This document shows positions 51,795 to 60,003 of a DNA stretch of 64,000 nucleotides, one piece after another. Source of the DNA: Streptomyces sp. NRRL F-5123. Its GTDB lineage: Bacteria; Actinomycetota; Actinomycetes; Streptomycetales; Streptomycetaceae. The DNA lies in the NCBI RefSeq assembly GCF_000721495.1, contig NZ_JOHY01000034.1, positions 65,937 through 129,936 of the forward strand, written 5' to 3'. Position 1 is the first letter of the stretch. Each line of letters opens with the position of its first letter. A model generated the notes under the pieces. The model was not told where the DNA came from, did no database searches, and saw nothing but the letters and a program-made list of their open reading frames with translations. Made by a program: the position numbers and the translations under genes.

Positions 51795-53234
51795 CTACCG
51801 CTGCTGCGCAGCGAGAGGCATCGCGGCGGCCAGCCGCGTACGGGTCGCGTCGTCCAGGGGCAGCGCAGCGTGAACGCGGCCCGACGTCGTGTTCCAGCGG
51901 GCGGCGATCGCCGCGGGAGCCTCACCCGTGAGGGCGGCGGCGGCCTGGACCGCAGCCCCGAGGGCAACGAGCTCGCCCGCGTCCGGCACCTGCACGGCGC
52001 GGCCGGAGAGCCGCCGTACCGTCTCCAGCCACGCGGTCCCCCGCGACCCGCCCCCGATGACGAGAAGCGGCTCGTCCGAGGGAGCCCCGCCGTCCACGGC
52101 GAGCACCTCGTCCAGCGCGCCCAGCAGCGCGTAGACAGCCCCGTCGTAGGCACCCTGAAGCACCTGACCGGCGGTCGTGTCGTGCCGCAGCCCGCTCAGC
52201 AGCCCCGAGGCGTACGGCAGGTTCGGCGTGCGCTCGCCGTCGAGGAAGGGGAGGAAGGCCACCGAGCCGCCGGGCTCGACGTCCTCGCGCTCGCGGCCGA
52301 GGAGCGCGGCGACCTTGTCGACGGCCAGCGTGCAGTTGAGCGTGCACGCGAGCGGCAGCCAGCCGCCGTCCGCCGAGGCGAACCCGGCGACGACCCCGCT
52401 CGGGTCGGTCGGCCGCTGCCGCGACACCGCGTAGACGGTCCCGGACGTACCGAGGCTGAGGGCCGCGCGGCCCGGCGTGAGCCCGAGCCCCAGAGCGGCA
52501 GCGGCGTTGTCACCCGTGCCCGGCGCGACGATCGCGCCTGCCCGCAGCGGCAGCCCCTCTCGTACCTGGCCGGCGGTTTCGCCGGGCCCGAGCACGGTGG
52601 GCAGCAGCCCTGCCGAGAGCCCGAGCGAGCCGAGCAGCTCCTCGTCGTAGCTCTCGGTGTCGGAGCGCCACCACCCGGTGCCGGACGCGTCGCCGCGGTC
52701 GGTGACACCGGCGCCGGACAGCCGCTCGGTGAGGAAGTCGTGCGGCAGCCGTACGGCCTTCGCGGCGGCCGCCGCCTCCGGCTCGTGCTCGGCGAGCCAC
52801 GCCCACTTCGTGACCGTGAAGCTCGCCCCGGGCACCGACCCGAAGCGCTGCGCCCAGTGCTCGGCGCCGTACTTCTCGACGAGCGCGGCGGCCTGCGGGG
52901 CGGACCGCACGTCGTTCCACAGCATGGCGGGCCGCACCGGCGCGCCCTCCGCGTCGAGGACGACGAGCCCGTGCTGCTGCCCGCCCACGGAGACGGCCTC
53001 CGCGCGCGCGGCCCATTCACCCGTCTGGCTCAGCGCGTCCTGGAGTGCCGTCCACCACACCTCGGGGTCGGTCTCCCGGCCCGCACCGGTGCTGACGGTG
53101 TGCCGAGCCTGGCCGGAGGCCAGGACCGCGCCCGTCTCGACGTCGACGGCGAGCACCTTCGTCGATTGCGTGGAACTGTCGACCCCGAGGACGACCGCCC
53201 CGGACGACGCCCCGAGCGCCCCGTTCTGCCCCAT
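51795..53234 (-). CDS. xylB: Xylulokinase
   Basis: 479 residues, FGGY carbohydrate kinase phosphorylating D-xylulose. N-terminal ATP-site motif VVLGVDSSTQSTKVLAVD; substrate residues in AVSVGGQQHGLVVLD and MLWNDVRSAPQA; FGGY signature-like LLVIGGGSRGTAWLETVRRL; APGTGDNAAAALGLGL mid-protein. ATG at 53234. Divergent from xylA across 102 bp that contain the likely operator. Confidence 0.95.
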   Translation of the reverse strand: MGQNGALGASSGAVVLGVDSSTQSTKVLAVDVETGAVLASGQARHTVSTGAGRETDPEVWWTALQDALSQTGEWAARAEAVSVGGQQHGLVVLDAEGAPVRPAMLWNDVRSAPQAAALVEKYGAEHWAQRFGSVPGASFTVTKWAWLAEHEPEAAAAAKAVRLPHDFLTERLSGAGVTDRGDASGTGWWRSDTESYDEELLGSLGLSAGLLPTVLGPGETAGQVREGLPLRAGAIVAPGTGDNAAAALGLGLTPGRAALSLGTSGTVYAVSRQRPTDPSGVVAGFASADGGWLPLACTLNCTLAVDKVAALLGREREDVEPGGSVAFLPFLDGERTPNLPYASGLLSGLRHDTTAGQVLQGAYDGAVYALLGALDEVLAVDGGAPSDEPLLVIGGGSRGTAWLETVRRLSGRAVQVPDAGELVALGAAVQAAAALTGEAPAAIAARWNTTSGRVHAALPLDDATRTRLAAAMPLAAQQR

Positions 53235-53293
53235 GTGATTCCTGTCCCTTCCGGAGCCCGTCGCGAGCTGCCACTTCCCATCATCGGCCTCGC

Positions 53294-53327
53294 ATACTAA
53301 TTTGTTCAACAGTCTGACGAATAGGAG
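53294..53327. promoter_or_regulatory. xylA/xylB divergent promoter region with imperfect dyad
   Basis: The 102-bp gap is markedly AT-richer than its flanks around ACTAATTTGTTCAACAG, followed by TCTGACGAATAGGAG. TTTGTTCA and TGACGAAT form an imperfect inverted pair around ACAGTC, a layout seen at ROK-controlled xylose operators. AGGAG at 53323-53327 is the xylA ribosome site. Confidence 0.45.
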
Positions 53328-53336
53328 CAAGCCCTC

Positions 53337-54515
53337 ATGACTTCCGAGACGAACCTCACCCCGGGGCCGGAGCACAAGTTCACCTTCGGCCTCTGGACGG
53401 TCGGCTGGCTGGGGCGCGACCCGTTCGGCGATGCCACCCGCGCGGCGATCGACCCGGTCGAGTCCGTCAACCGGCTCGCCGAGCTGGGCGCGTACGGCGT
53501 GACCTTCCACGACGACGACCTGATCCCCTTCGGGTCGTCCGACGCCGAGCGTGACGCGATCATCAAGCGCTTCCGCGCCGCCCTCGACACGACCGGCCTG
53601 GTCGTGCCGATGGCCACCACCAACCTCTTCACCCACCCCGTCTTCAAGGACGGCGGCTTCACCGCGAACGACCGCGACGTCCGCCGCTACGCGCTGCGCA
53701 AGACCATGCGCAACATCGACCTCGCCGTCGAGCTGGGCGCGAAGACGTACGTCGCGTGGGGCGGCCGCGAGGGCGCCGAGTCCGGCGCCGCCAAGGACGT
53801 CCGCGTGGCCCTCGACCGCTTCAAGGAGGCGTTCGACCTGCTCGGTGACTACGTCACGGAGAAGGGCTACGACATCCGCTTCGCCATCGAGCCGAAGCCG
53901 AACGAGCCGCGCGGCGACATCCTCCTGCCGACGATCGGCCACGCCCTGGCGTTCATCAACTCCCTGGAGCGCCCCGAGCTCGTCGGCCTCAACCCCGAGG
54001 TCGGCCACGAGCAGATGGCCGGGCTGAACTTCCCGCACGGCATCGCGCAGGCGCTGTGGCACGGCAAGCTCTTCCACATCGACCTCAACGGCCAGACCGG
54101 CATCAAGTACGACCAGGACCTGCGCTTCGGCGCCGGCGACCTGCGCTCGGCCTTCTGGCTGGTCGACCTGCTGGAGAACTCGGACTACGAGGGCCCGCGC
54201 CACTTCGACTTCAAGCCCCCGCGCACCGAGGACTACGACGGCGTCTGGGCCTCCGCGGCCGGCTGCATGCGCAACTACCTCATCCTGAAGGACCGCGCCG
54301 CCGCCTTCCGCGCCGACCCGGCCGTCCAGGAGGCGCTGCGCGCCGCCCGCCTCGACGAGCTGGCCCAGCCGACCGTCGCCGAGGGCGAGGGCCTGGCCGG
54401 CCTGCTGGCCGACAAGTCCGCGTTCGAGGACTTCGACGTCGAGGCCGCCGCCGAGCGCGGTATGGCCTTCGAGGCGCTGGACCAGCTGGCGATGGACCAC
54501 CTGCTGGGCGTCTGA
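53337..54515 (+). CDS. xylA: Xylose isomerase
   Basis: 392 residues, the compact class I length typical of Streptomyces glucose/xylose isomerases. It begins [20 protein letters not shown]. Metal-site and catalytic segments include [39 protein letters not shown] (metal Glu and catalytic Lys), [20 protein letters not shown] and [20 protein letters not shown]. Converts xylose to xylulose and works with XylB. Confidence 0.97.
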   Translation: MTSETNLTPGPEHKFTFGLWTVGWLGRDPFGDATRAAIDPVESVNRLAELGAYGVTFHDDDLIPFGSSDAERDAIIKRFRAALDTTGLVVPMATTNLFTHPVFKDGGFTANDRDVRRYALRKTMRNIDLAVELGAKTYVAWGGREGAESGAAKDVRVALDRFKEAFDLLGDYVTEKGYDIRFAIEPKPNEPRGDILLPTIGHALAFINSLERPELVGLNPEVGHEQMAGLNFPHGIAQALWHGKLFHIDLNGQTGIKYDQDLRFGAGDLRSAFWLVDLLENSDYEGPRHFDFKPPRTEDYDGVWASAAGCMRNYLILKDRAAAFRADPAVQEALRAARLDELAQPTVAEGEGLAGLLADKSAFEDFDVEAAAERGMAFEALDQLAMDHLLGV

Positions 54516-54652
54516 CCCCTCGCGGGTCCACCCCTTCGCGGGTGACGCTCCTCCAGGCTCGCGGGGTCCCGCGCGACCGGCCTACGTACGACGTCCTGTC
54601 AACGTCGTCCCCCCGTCCGGGGGGCCGGTCCGCGGGGCCCCGCGCCCTTTTC

Positions 54653-55165
54653 TCACGCGAGGCCGAGGGGTACGGCCCGTAGCCCGTCCAGCACGCGCTG
54701 CCCGAACGCGGCCTCCGCGAGGGCCCATTCGGCGTCGTACGCCGACTCCGCCTTCTGCCCGAGGGGCAGCTCCGCCCACACGACCTTGCCGGGCGCGGCC
54801 GGGCAGAAGACGTCCCACCGCTCGCTCAGGGCCTCGACGAGGAAGAGCCCGCGCCCGCCCTCGGCGTCTTCGCTCTGCGCCGGGATGACGGGGCTCCCCC
54901 CGTCCCGGTCCCACACCTCGACGTAGAGGCTGCTCCCCGCCGCCCGGAGCTGCACCCCGATGAGGTGGCTGCCCGCGGGCCCGCTCATCTTGACCGCGTT
55001 GGTGACCAGTTCGGACCCGATCAGCTCGGCCCCGTCGATCTGCTCGGCGAGCTGCCACGCGGTGAGCGTCCGCCGGATGAACTCCCGCGAGAGGCCGACC
55101 GCCGCGAAGGCTGCGGCGAGCCGGATGCTCGCGACGTAGAGGACGCTGGGCGTCGGTACGTTCAC
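54653..55165 (-). CDS. ATP-binding regulatory protein (anti-sigma-factor-like HATPase_c)
   Basis: 170 residues of the RsbW-like GHKL family common in Streptomyces. Motifs are GAELIGSELVTNAVKMSGPA (N box) and VEVWDRDGGSPVIPAQSEDA, EGGRGLFLVEALSERWDVF (G1/G2 boxes). GTG at 55165 overlaps the preceding stop as GTGA. Such proteins lie beside XRE-DUF5753/DUF397 pairs (whiJ-like loci), as is the case here, and may regulate a sigma or anti-sigma partner. The target is unknown. Confidence 0.85.
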   Translation of the reverse strand: MNVPTPSVLYVASIRLAAAFAAVGLSREFIRRTLTAWQLAEQIDGAELIGSELVTNAVKMSGPAGSHLIGVQLRAAGSSLYVEVWDRDGGSPVIPAQSEDAEGGRGLFLVEALSERWDVFCPAAPGKVVWAELPLGQKAESAYDAEWALAEAAFGQRVLDGLRAVPLGLA

Positions 55166-55476
55166 TCGTCCCCCACCTCGTAGATGTCCACGTCCGCGCG
55201 ATCGACGAGATACGCGGCAAGGTGCTCGCGCAATACCTGTGTTGAGCCGAAGTGCCGCAGCGACGGCACGACCACGGCGGCGCCGGAGCTGCGCTTCAGC
55301 TCCTCGACGAGCCCGTTGAGCACGGCGATCCCGCCGTCCTGCTCCTCCTGCCAGATCCGGACGAGGGCGTAGCCCCCGCGCTCGGCCCAGCAGCGCAGCC
55401 GTAACTCGTCCCGCCTCACCTCGACGTCGGGCGTGCCCGCGTAGGCCCGCATGTAGCCGTGGACGGCTCGCTTCAT
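55162..55476 (-). CDS. Small protein resembling a serine-recombinase N-terminal fold, with TTA codon
   Basis: 104 residues, ATG 55476 after AGGAGG. The sequence GYMRAYAGTPDVEVRRDELR ... GLVEELKRSSGAAVVVPSLR recalls the resolvase catalytic fold, but there is no Ser nucleophile in the usual RxS context and no DNA-binding tail, so it is unlikely to recombine DNA. Codon 25 is TTA (55402-55404), making translation bldA-dependent. It is coupled by overlap to the ATP-binding regulator, suggesting a developmental control unit. Confidence 0.7.
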   Translation of the reverse strand: MKRAVHGYMRAYAGTPDVEVRRDELRLRCWAERGGYALVRIWQEEQDGGIAVLNGLVEELKRSSGAAVVVPSLRHFGSTQVLREHLAAYLVDRADVDIYEVGDE

Positions 55477-55693
55477 CCCGCCTCCTCGCCGGTGGATGCA
55501 CCGATCACGAGGCGTCAACTGCGTTGCGCCGTGCGTGACGTGACGAGTGAAGCACCGTCAGAGTCGAATATGCAACACTCCAGATCGGAAATCCGGAGAC
55601 ACGATATTCGAACACTCATCTCCCATTTCAAAACGGGGAGTTGGGTGCTTCCATTCCGGATGTAGGCTGTATTCCAGAGCGGAGGTACACCGA

Positions 55694-56578
55694 GTGGTGG
55701 AGACGGCAATCGGTTCGACCGTGCCCCGGCGTCAACTGGGCCGACACCTGCGTGAGCTGCGCAATCAGGCCAGACTGACCGTGCGCGCGGCTTCGACAGC
55801 CCTGGAGTGGTCGGACCAGAAGATCTGGCGCATCGAGACCGGTCAGACGTCCATGCGCAGCCTTGATGTCGAGGCCATGTGCCGGGTGTACGGCGCTGAT
55901 CCCGAGCTGACGCAGGGCCTTATGGGGCTGGCTAAGGAGACGAAGGCGCGCGGGTGGTGGCACGCGTACGGCGACGTGATCCCGGAAGGGTTCGACCTCT
56001 TCATCGGGCTCGAGGGTGCGGCGACGAGCCTGCGCAAGTACACCGCGGACCTGGTACCGGGCTTGGCGCAGACGGAAGATTACGCGCGCACGGTGATCCA
56101 GAAGCACAGCCCCGACGTCGCGGCCGACGAAATTGAACGCCGAGTACACGTACGGCTCGCGCGGCAGAGGTCACTGACCCGCGTTTCCGCCCCGCTCGCC
56201 GTCGAGTTCGTACTCAGCGAGGCGGTCCTGCGCCAAGCGGTCGGCGGACCGGACGTAATGGCCGCGCAGTTGGCCCACTTCCTCCACCTGATGGAGCTAC
56301 CGAACGTCTCGCTGCGGGTTGCTCCGTTCACGGTAGGCTTGCATCACGGGCTCCTGACCGGCCCTTTTTCGATCCTGCGCTTCCCGGTCAACGGTGACGG
56401 ACAGCCCACGGAGCCGCCGACCGTCTACGTGGAAGGCTTCACCGGAGACCTCTATCTCGACAAGCCGCATGAGGTCGAGCGGTACGACCAGGCGTTCACA
56501 TCGCTCTGGGATGCGGCCTTGGACACCAAGGGCACCCAGGACATCCTCCGGAATGCAGCAAAGGAGTTCGCGCAATGA
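55694..56578 (+). CDS. XRE family regulator with DUF5753 (WhiJ-like)
   Basis: 294 residues, GTG 55694 after GGAGGT. Helix-turn-helix: LGRHLRELRNQARLTVRAAS, ALEWSDQKIWRIETGQTSMR. DUF5753 fills the rest (FIGLEGAATSLRKYTADLVP, GLAQTEDYARTVIQ, YVEGFTGDLYLDKPHEVERY). Such proteins pair with DUF397 proteins; the WhiJ example in S. coelicolor represses development. The upstream ~150 bp are clearly AT-richer than the genome average. It overlaps the DUF397 start as ATGA. Confidence 0.9.
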   Translation: MVETAIGSTVPRRQLGRHLRELRNQARLTVRAASTALEWSDQKIWRIETGQTSMRSLDVEAMCRVYGADPELTQGLMGLAKETKARGWWHAYGDVIPEGFDLFIGLEGAATSLRKYTADLVPGLAQTEDYARTVIQKHSPDVAADEIERRVHVRLARQRSLTRVSAPLAVEFVLSEAVLRQAVGGPDVMAAQLAHFLHLMELPNVSLRVAPFTVGLHHGLLTGPFSILRFPVNGDGQPTEPPTVYVEGFTGDLYLDKPHEVERYDQAFTSLWDAALDTKGTQDILRNAAKEFAQ

Positions 56579-56787
56579 TGAGTTCGGACCTCACGGGCGC
56601 GGTGTGGCGCAAGTCCAGCCGCTCCGAGAACAACGGGACGTGCGTCGAGGTCGCCTTCCTCCAGGACGGCCGCGTGGCGATGCGCGACAGCAAGGACCAG
56701 GGCAACGGCCCCGCACTCGTCTTCACAGCGGCCGAGTGGTCGGCGTTCCACGGCGGCGTCGTGGATGGCGAGTTCACGACTGCGTAA
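56575..56787 (+). CDS. DUF397 protein, first of a tandem pair
   Basis: 70 residues: LTGAVWRKSSRSENNGTCVE, VAFLQDGRVAMRDSKDQGNG and PALVFTAAEWSAFHGGV, the complete DUF397 pattern. Translationally coupled to the XRE-DUF5753 gene by ATGA. DUF397 proteins are thought to bind and control their cognate XRE partner. Confidence 0.9.
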   Translation: MMSSDLTGAVWRKSSRSENNGTCVEVAFLQDGRVAMRDSKDQGNGPALVFTAAEWSAFHGGVVDGEFTTA

Positions 56788-56850
56788 GGCCCCGCAGGGC
56801 ACCGCACCCTGGAGGTCCGACCCCTCACAGCCAACAAGGGAGCACCGGCC

Positions 56851-57072
56851 ATGATGAGTTCGGACCTCACGGGCGCGACGTGGCGCAAGTCCAGCCACTC
56901 AGCAGACAACCACCAGTGCGTCGAAGTCGCCCTCCTCCCCGACGGCAACGTCGCCACGCGCGACAGCAAGCACCACGGCACCGGCCCCGCCCTCGTCTTC
57001 ACGGCGGCCGCGTGGACGGCCTTCCACCGCGCCGCCGCCAAGGGCGAGTTCGGGCCCGCGCAGATCCGGTAA
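56851..57072 (+). CDS. DUF397 protein, second of a tandem pair
   Basis: 73 residues and a close paralogue of the preceding gene (LTGATWRKSSHSADNHQCVE, VALLPDGNVATRDSKHHGTG, PALVFTAAAWTAFHRAA). It begins 63 bp after the first copy with an identical MMSSDLTGA start, so it arose by tandem duplication. Differences cluster in the central loop, consistent with a changed partner preference. Confidence 0.88.
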   Translation: MMSSDLTGATWRKSSHSADNHQCVEVALLPDGNVATRDSKHHGTGPALVFTAAAWTAFHRAAAKGEFGPAQIR

Positions 57073-57175
57073 CGCCTGAGCCCGCGGCCCGCGAGCGACA
57101 CTTGCCGCGTCACCAACCGTGTGCGTACCGTAGCGAATGGACGACGTTGTGCGACGCGGACGCGAGGGAGCGGCT

Positions 57176-57319
57176 ATGCGGGTCACGGGATTGGCCAACT
57201 GCGCGGCACAGGGCGGGGACGAGGGGGACGGGCATCCCGGGACACCGTGGACGCCCCCGGAGGAGCCGCCGTCTCCTGACGGCGACACGCCGCCTGGTGA
57301 CGGCCAACACCGCAAGTGA
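57176..57319 (+). CDS. Small peptide coupled to a methyltransferase (possible RiPP precursor)
   Basis: 47 residues from ATG 57176, selected because GAGGGAG precedes it; an ATG at 57137 has no ribosome site. Sequence features: a short N-terminal part (MRVTGLANCAAQGGDEGDG) and a Pro/Asp/Glu/Thr-rich end (TPWTPPEEPPSPDGDTPPG). Its TGA overlaps the methyltransferase GTG. The composition is unlike a folded protein. It could be a leader or precursor peptide, or a coupling leader only. No homologue is recognised. Confidence 0.5.
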   Translation: MRVTGLANCAAQGGDEGDGHPGTPWTPPEEPPSPDGDTPPGDGQHRK

Positions 57320-58521
57320 GCCCGACCGGTCGGCGGGACGCGGTACGGCGGCCGGGATGGGCGCAACTGGTGCGCTCCTTGGTCGACTCCGGCGTGCTGG
57401 CCGCGCCGTGGACGGCGGTGTTCGAGGACGTCGACCGGGCGCGGTTCCTGCCGCCGGTGATGTGGCCGTACGACATGACGACCAGGGCCAGCACGACGGT
57501 CAGCCGGGCGGACGACCCCGACGCCTGGTTCGGCTTCGCCGACGCGGACGTACCCATCACCACGCAGTGGGACGACGGGCGCCACCAGGGACCGGCGCCG
57601 GGCCGCGTACCCACCTCCTCCGCGTCGGCCCCGACCGTGGTCGCCGCCATGCTCCGCGCCCTGGACGTCCACGACGAGATGCGGGTGCTGGAGATCGGCA
57701 CCGGCACCGGGTGGAACGCGGGGCTGCTCGCCCGCCGCCTTGGCGACGAGCACGTCACCAGCGTCGAGATCGACGCCGCGGTTGCCGCAGCGGCGGAGGC
57801 CGCCCTCCACGATGCCGGCATCGCCCCGACGCTCGTCGTCGGCGACGGGCTGCTCGGATGTCCGCAGCGTGCGCCGTTCGACAGAGTGGTGAGCACCATG
57901 GCGGTGCGCTCCGTGCCGTACGCCTGGGTGCGGCAGGCCGCCCCGCACGGCGTGGTGCTGACGCCCTGGGGGACGCGCTACTCGAACGCCGACGCGCTCG
58001 TCCGCCTCGTCGTCGCCGACGACCACAGCCGGGCCGAGGGCCGCTTCATCCGGCCGGTGGAGTTCATGAAGGCCCGCTCCCACCGCCGGAGCCGCGGGCT
58101 CCACACCGAGTACGTGCCCGGCGGGGACGTCGTCGCGGCGGCCGACAGCATCACCACCACCGACCTGACCGCAGCCGACCTCACCGACCCGGACTTCGCC
58201 TTCGCCGCCGGTCTGGCCACCGGCCGCGACTGCGTCAGCACGTGGAACCGGCGCGGCGCGCGGGTCTCGTTCTGGCTCTACGGGATCACCGACCGCTCCT
58301 GGGCCGCGACCGTCCTCGACGACCACCGGCCGACCTCCACCGTCTACCAGGGCGGTCGGCGCCTGCTGTGGAGCGACCTTCGCGCCGCCCACCGGTGGTG
58401 GACGGACTCCGGGGAGCCCGACGCCACGCGCTTCGGCCTCACCGTCACGCCCGACACCGAGACGGCCTGGCTCGACACCCCGCACCGGCCTGTCACCGAA
58501 GGTGAGTTCGCGCCCGCGTAG
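57316..58521 (+). CDS. PIMT-like SAM-dependent O-methyltransferase
   Basis: 401 residues. An N-terminal region (AQLVRSLVDSGVLAAPWTAV, FEDVDRARFLPPVMWPY) is followed by a protein-isoaspartate-methyltransferase-type core: TTQWDDGRH, SSASAPTVVAAMLRALD, SAM motif VLEIGTGTGWNAGLLARRLG, VTSVEIDAAVA and VVGDGLLG. A further ~170-residue C-terminal domain distinguishes it from housekeeping PIMT. Methyltransferases of this type modify acidic residues in some lanthipeptide and graspetide pathways. No ATP-grasp or lanthionine synthetase is in the window. Confidence 0.82.
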   Translation: MSPTGRRDAVRRPGWAQLVRSLVDSGVLAAPWTAVFEDVDRARFLPPVMWPYDMTTRASTTVSRADDPDAWFGFADADVPITTQWDDGRHQGPAPGRVPTSSASAPTVVAAMLRALDVHDEMRVLEIGTGTGWNAGLLARRLGDEHVTSVEIDAAVAAAAEAALHDAGIAPTLVVGDGLLGCPQRAPFDRVVSTMAVRSVPYAWVRQAAPHGVVLTPWGTRYSNADALVRLVVADDHSRAEGRFIRPVEFMKARSHRRSRGLHTEYVPGGDVVAAADSITTTDLTAADLTDPDFAFAAGLATGRDCVSTWNRRGARVSFWLYGITDRSWAATVLDDHRPTSTVYQGGRRLLWSDLRAAHRWWTDSGEPDATRFGLTVTPDTETAWLDTPHRPVTEGEFAPA

Positions 58522-58547
58522 CAGACGCGACGCACGGCTACCGGCGA

Positions 58548-58880
58548 TCAGGCGCGGCCCGGATCCTGCCCCCCGTCCGGGTCCTCCCGGACTTCGCGGA
58601 GTTCGCGGACGAGGAGGGCCAGCAGGCCCGGGAAGTGCTGCTCGGTGGCGTCCCGGCGCAGGGACACCGCGCTGCCGTTGCCGTGGAAGCGCTGGTCGAT
58701 GAGGCCGGCCTCGCGGAGTACGCGGTAGTGGTGGGTGCGGGTGGCCTTGCCGACCGGGAGGTCGAAGGAGCCGCAGGCGCGCTCCTCGCCGTCGGGCCCG
58801 GCGGCGAGTTCGGCCACGACGCGGCGGCGGCGGTCGTCAGCCAGCGCGGCGAGCACCTTCCCCAGTTCCACGGCCACCAT
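58548..58880 (-). CDS. ArsR family transcriptional regulator
   Basis: 110 residues. Winged helix: LGKVLAALADDRRRRVVAEL, DLPVGKATRTHHYRVLREAG, LIDQRFHGNGSAVSLRRDAT. There are no metal-binding Cys pairs in the alpha-3 position, so it is probably not a metal sensor. It is divergent from the monooxygenase gene, with the inverted repeat GGTAC-N10-GTACC (58896-58915) between them as the likely operator. GTG 58877 is an alternative start. Confidence 0.88.
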   Translation of the reverse strand: MVAVELGKVLAALADDRRRRVVAELAAGPDGEERACGSFDLPVGKATRTHHYRVLREAGLIDQRFHGNGSAVSLRRDATEQHFPGLLALLVRELREVREDPDGGQDPGRA

Positions 58881-58895
58881 CCTCTCCCTCCGACA

Positions 58896-58915
58896 GGTAC
58901 GGCTTGCATCGTACC
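58896..58915. promoter_or_regulatory. ArsR operator candidate
   Basis: GGTAC-N10-GTACC in the 61-bp gap between arsR and the ABM gene; it contains TTGCAT, which may be a -35 element. Confidence 0.5.
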
Positions 58916-58937
58916 AAGGGGGCGACCTAAGGTCCCG

Positions 58938-58959
58938 AGGTATGAATATCGTCATACCT
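58938..58959. promoter_or_regulatory. Inverted repeat over the ABM gene start codon
   Basis: AGGTATGA-ATATCG-TCATACCT, perfect 8-bp arms. The ATG of the gene (58942) lies in the left arm, so binding or RNA pairing would block translation initiation. Confidence 0.5.
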
Positions 58960-59286
58960 GAGAAGCCGGGTCCCGTCGCCCTGTACGGATTCGCCCGTCC
59001 CCGCCCCGAACGCGCGGCGGAGCTGGAGAAGCTGCTGCTGTCCTTCGTCGAGCCGACCCGCCGCGAGCCCGGCTCGCTCCAGTACCAGGTCCACCGCGAC
59101 GCCGCCGACCCCACGACCCTCGTCTTCTACGAGCTGTGGCGCTCCGCGGACGACCTGCGCCGCCACCTCGCCGTCCCGGAACTCGCCCGCTTCGGCGAGA
59201 CGCGCATGGACTACCTGCGCGAGGACCTGGAGATCCACTGGCTGGCGCCGCTCAGCGCGGAAGAGACCGCCCCCCGCCCGTCATGA
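58942..59286 (+). CDS. Antibiotic biosynthesis monooxygenase (ABM) domain protein
   Basis: 114 residues. Single ABM ferredoxin-like fold: VALYGFARPRPERAAELEKL, LLSFVEPTRREPGSLQYQVH, TTLVFYELWRSADDLRRHLA. Such dimeric proteins are small monooxygenases or quinone/stress proteins; substrate not inferable. It is divergent from ArsR, which probably represses it. AGG before the ATG is very close, and a dyad overlaps the start. Confidence 0.85.
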   Translation: MNIVIPEKPGPVALYGFARPRPERAAELEKLLLSFVEPTRREPGSLQYQVHRDAADPTTLVFYELWRSADDLRRHLAVPELARFGETRMDYLREDLEIHWLAPLSAEETAPRPS

Positions 59287-59442
59287 GCGCGGGTGATCGC
59301 AGCCCCGCGAATCCGGCGTTGATCCGCTCCCGCCCCCCGGAGAGGGTTGACCACGGCGCGTCCGGACGCATCTGGAGACCCACCGCCCGGACGCGCCGGA
59401 CCAGCTCAGGACTGCATTCCGGTCCGTCACCAAGGGGGAAAG

Positions 59443-59964
59443 ATGCTCATCCGCAAGACACTGGCCATGGCCGCCGCGACAGCCGGACTCATCGGCGCGG
59501 GGATGCTCACCGGCGCGTCCGCCGCGTCCGCGAGCGTTCTCCCGCCGGAAGGGAGCGGGGGCGTGGTCCAGTTCTGGAACAAGCACACCGGCCTGTGCCT
59601 GGAGATCGCCGACTGGCGCACCGACAACGGCGCCCCCGCCCGGCAGTGGTACTGCACCGGCGGCGCGAACCAGAAGTGGTACGAGACCACCAACTCCGCC
59701 GGCCGCCACACCTACGTCAACGTCAACAGCGGCAAATGTCTGGAGATCGCCGACTGGCGCACCGACAACGATGCTCCGGCCCGCCAGTGGGACTGCACCG
59801 GCGGCGCCAACCAGTCGTGGTCGTTCACGAACTCCCCGGAGGGCCTCCTGCAGAACTACAACAGCGATCGCTGCCTCACCATCTGGGACTACGGCCTCGG
59901 GGTGAACGCGTCGCAGTACGACTGCAACTCCGGCTACACGCAGGAGACCTGGCACCGCGAGTGA
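59443..59964 (+). CDS. Secreted ricin-type beta-trefoil lectin
   Basis: 173 residues, ATG 59443 after AAGGGGGAA. A signal peptide ends near ASAASA. The mature part is one RICIN domain with three sugar-binding lobes. Two are nearly identical (CLEIADWRTDNGAPARQW and CLEIADWRTDNDAPARQW, each followed by a TGGANQ stretch); the third is diverged (CLTIWDYGLGVNASQYDC). There is no catalytic domain, so it is a stand-alone lectin. Confidence 0.92.
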   Translation: MLIRKTLAMAAATAGLIGAGMLTGASAASASVLPPEGSGGVVQFWNKHTGLCLEIADWRTDNGAPARQWYCTGGANQKWYETTNSAGRHTYVNVNSGKCLEIADWRTDNDAPARQWDCTGGANQSWSFTNSPEGLLQNYNSDRCLTIWDYGLGVNASQYDCNSGYTQETWHRE

Positions 59965-60003
59965 CGTCGCCGGCCGTCGGGTAGCGCGGCGCGGCGTGCG
60001 CGC

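Noticed and set aside
55162..55476. Serine recombinase or prophage remnant
   Set aside because: There is no catalytic Ser in the expected position, no DNA-binding domain, and no att-like repeat or integrase nearby. It is coupled to a regulatory ATPase, so it is treated as a regulatory protein.
57137..57319. FxLD-type lanthipeptide precursor beside the methyltransferase
   Set aside because: The peptide lacks the FxLD motif and has a single Cys, and there is no LanB/LanM-type gene in the window, so that class name is not justified.
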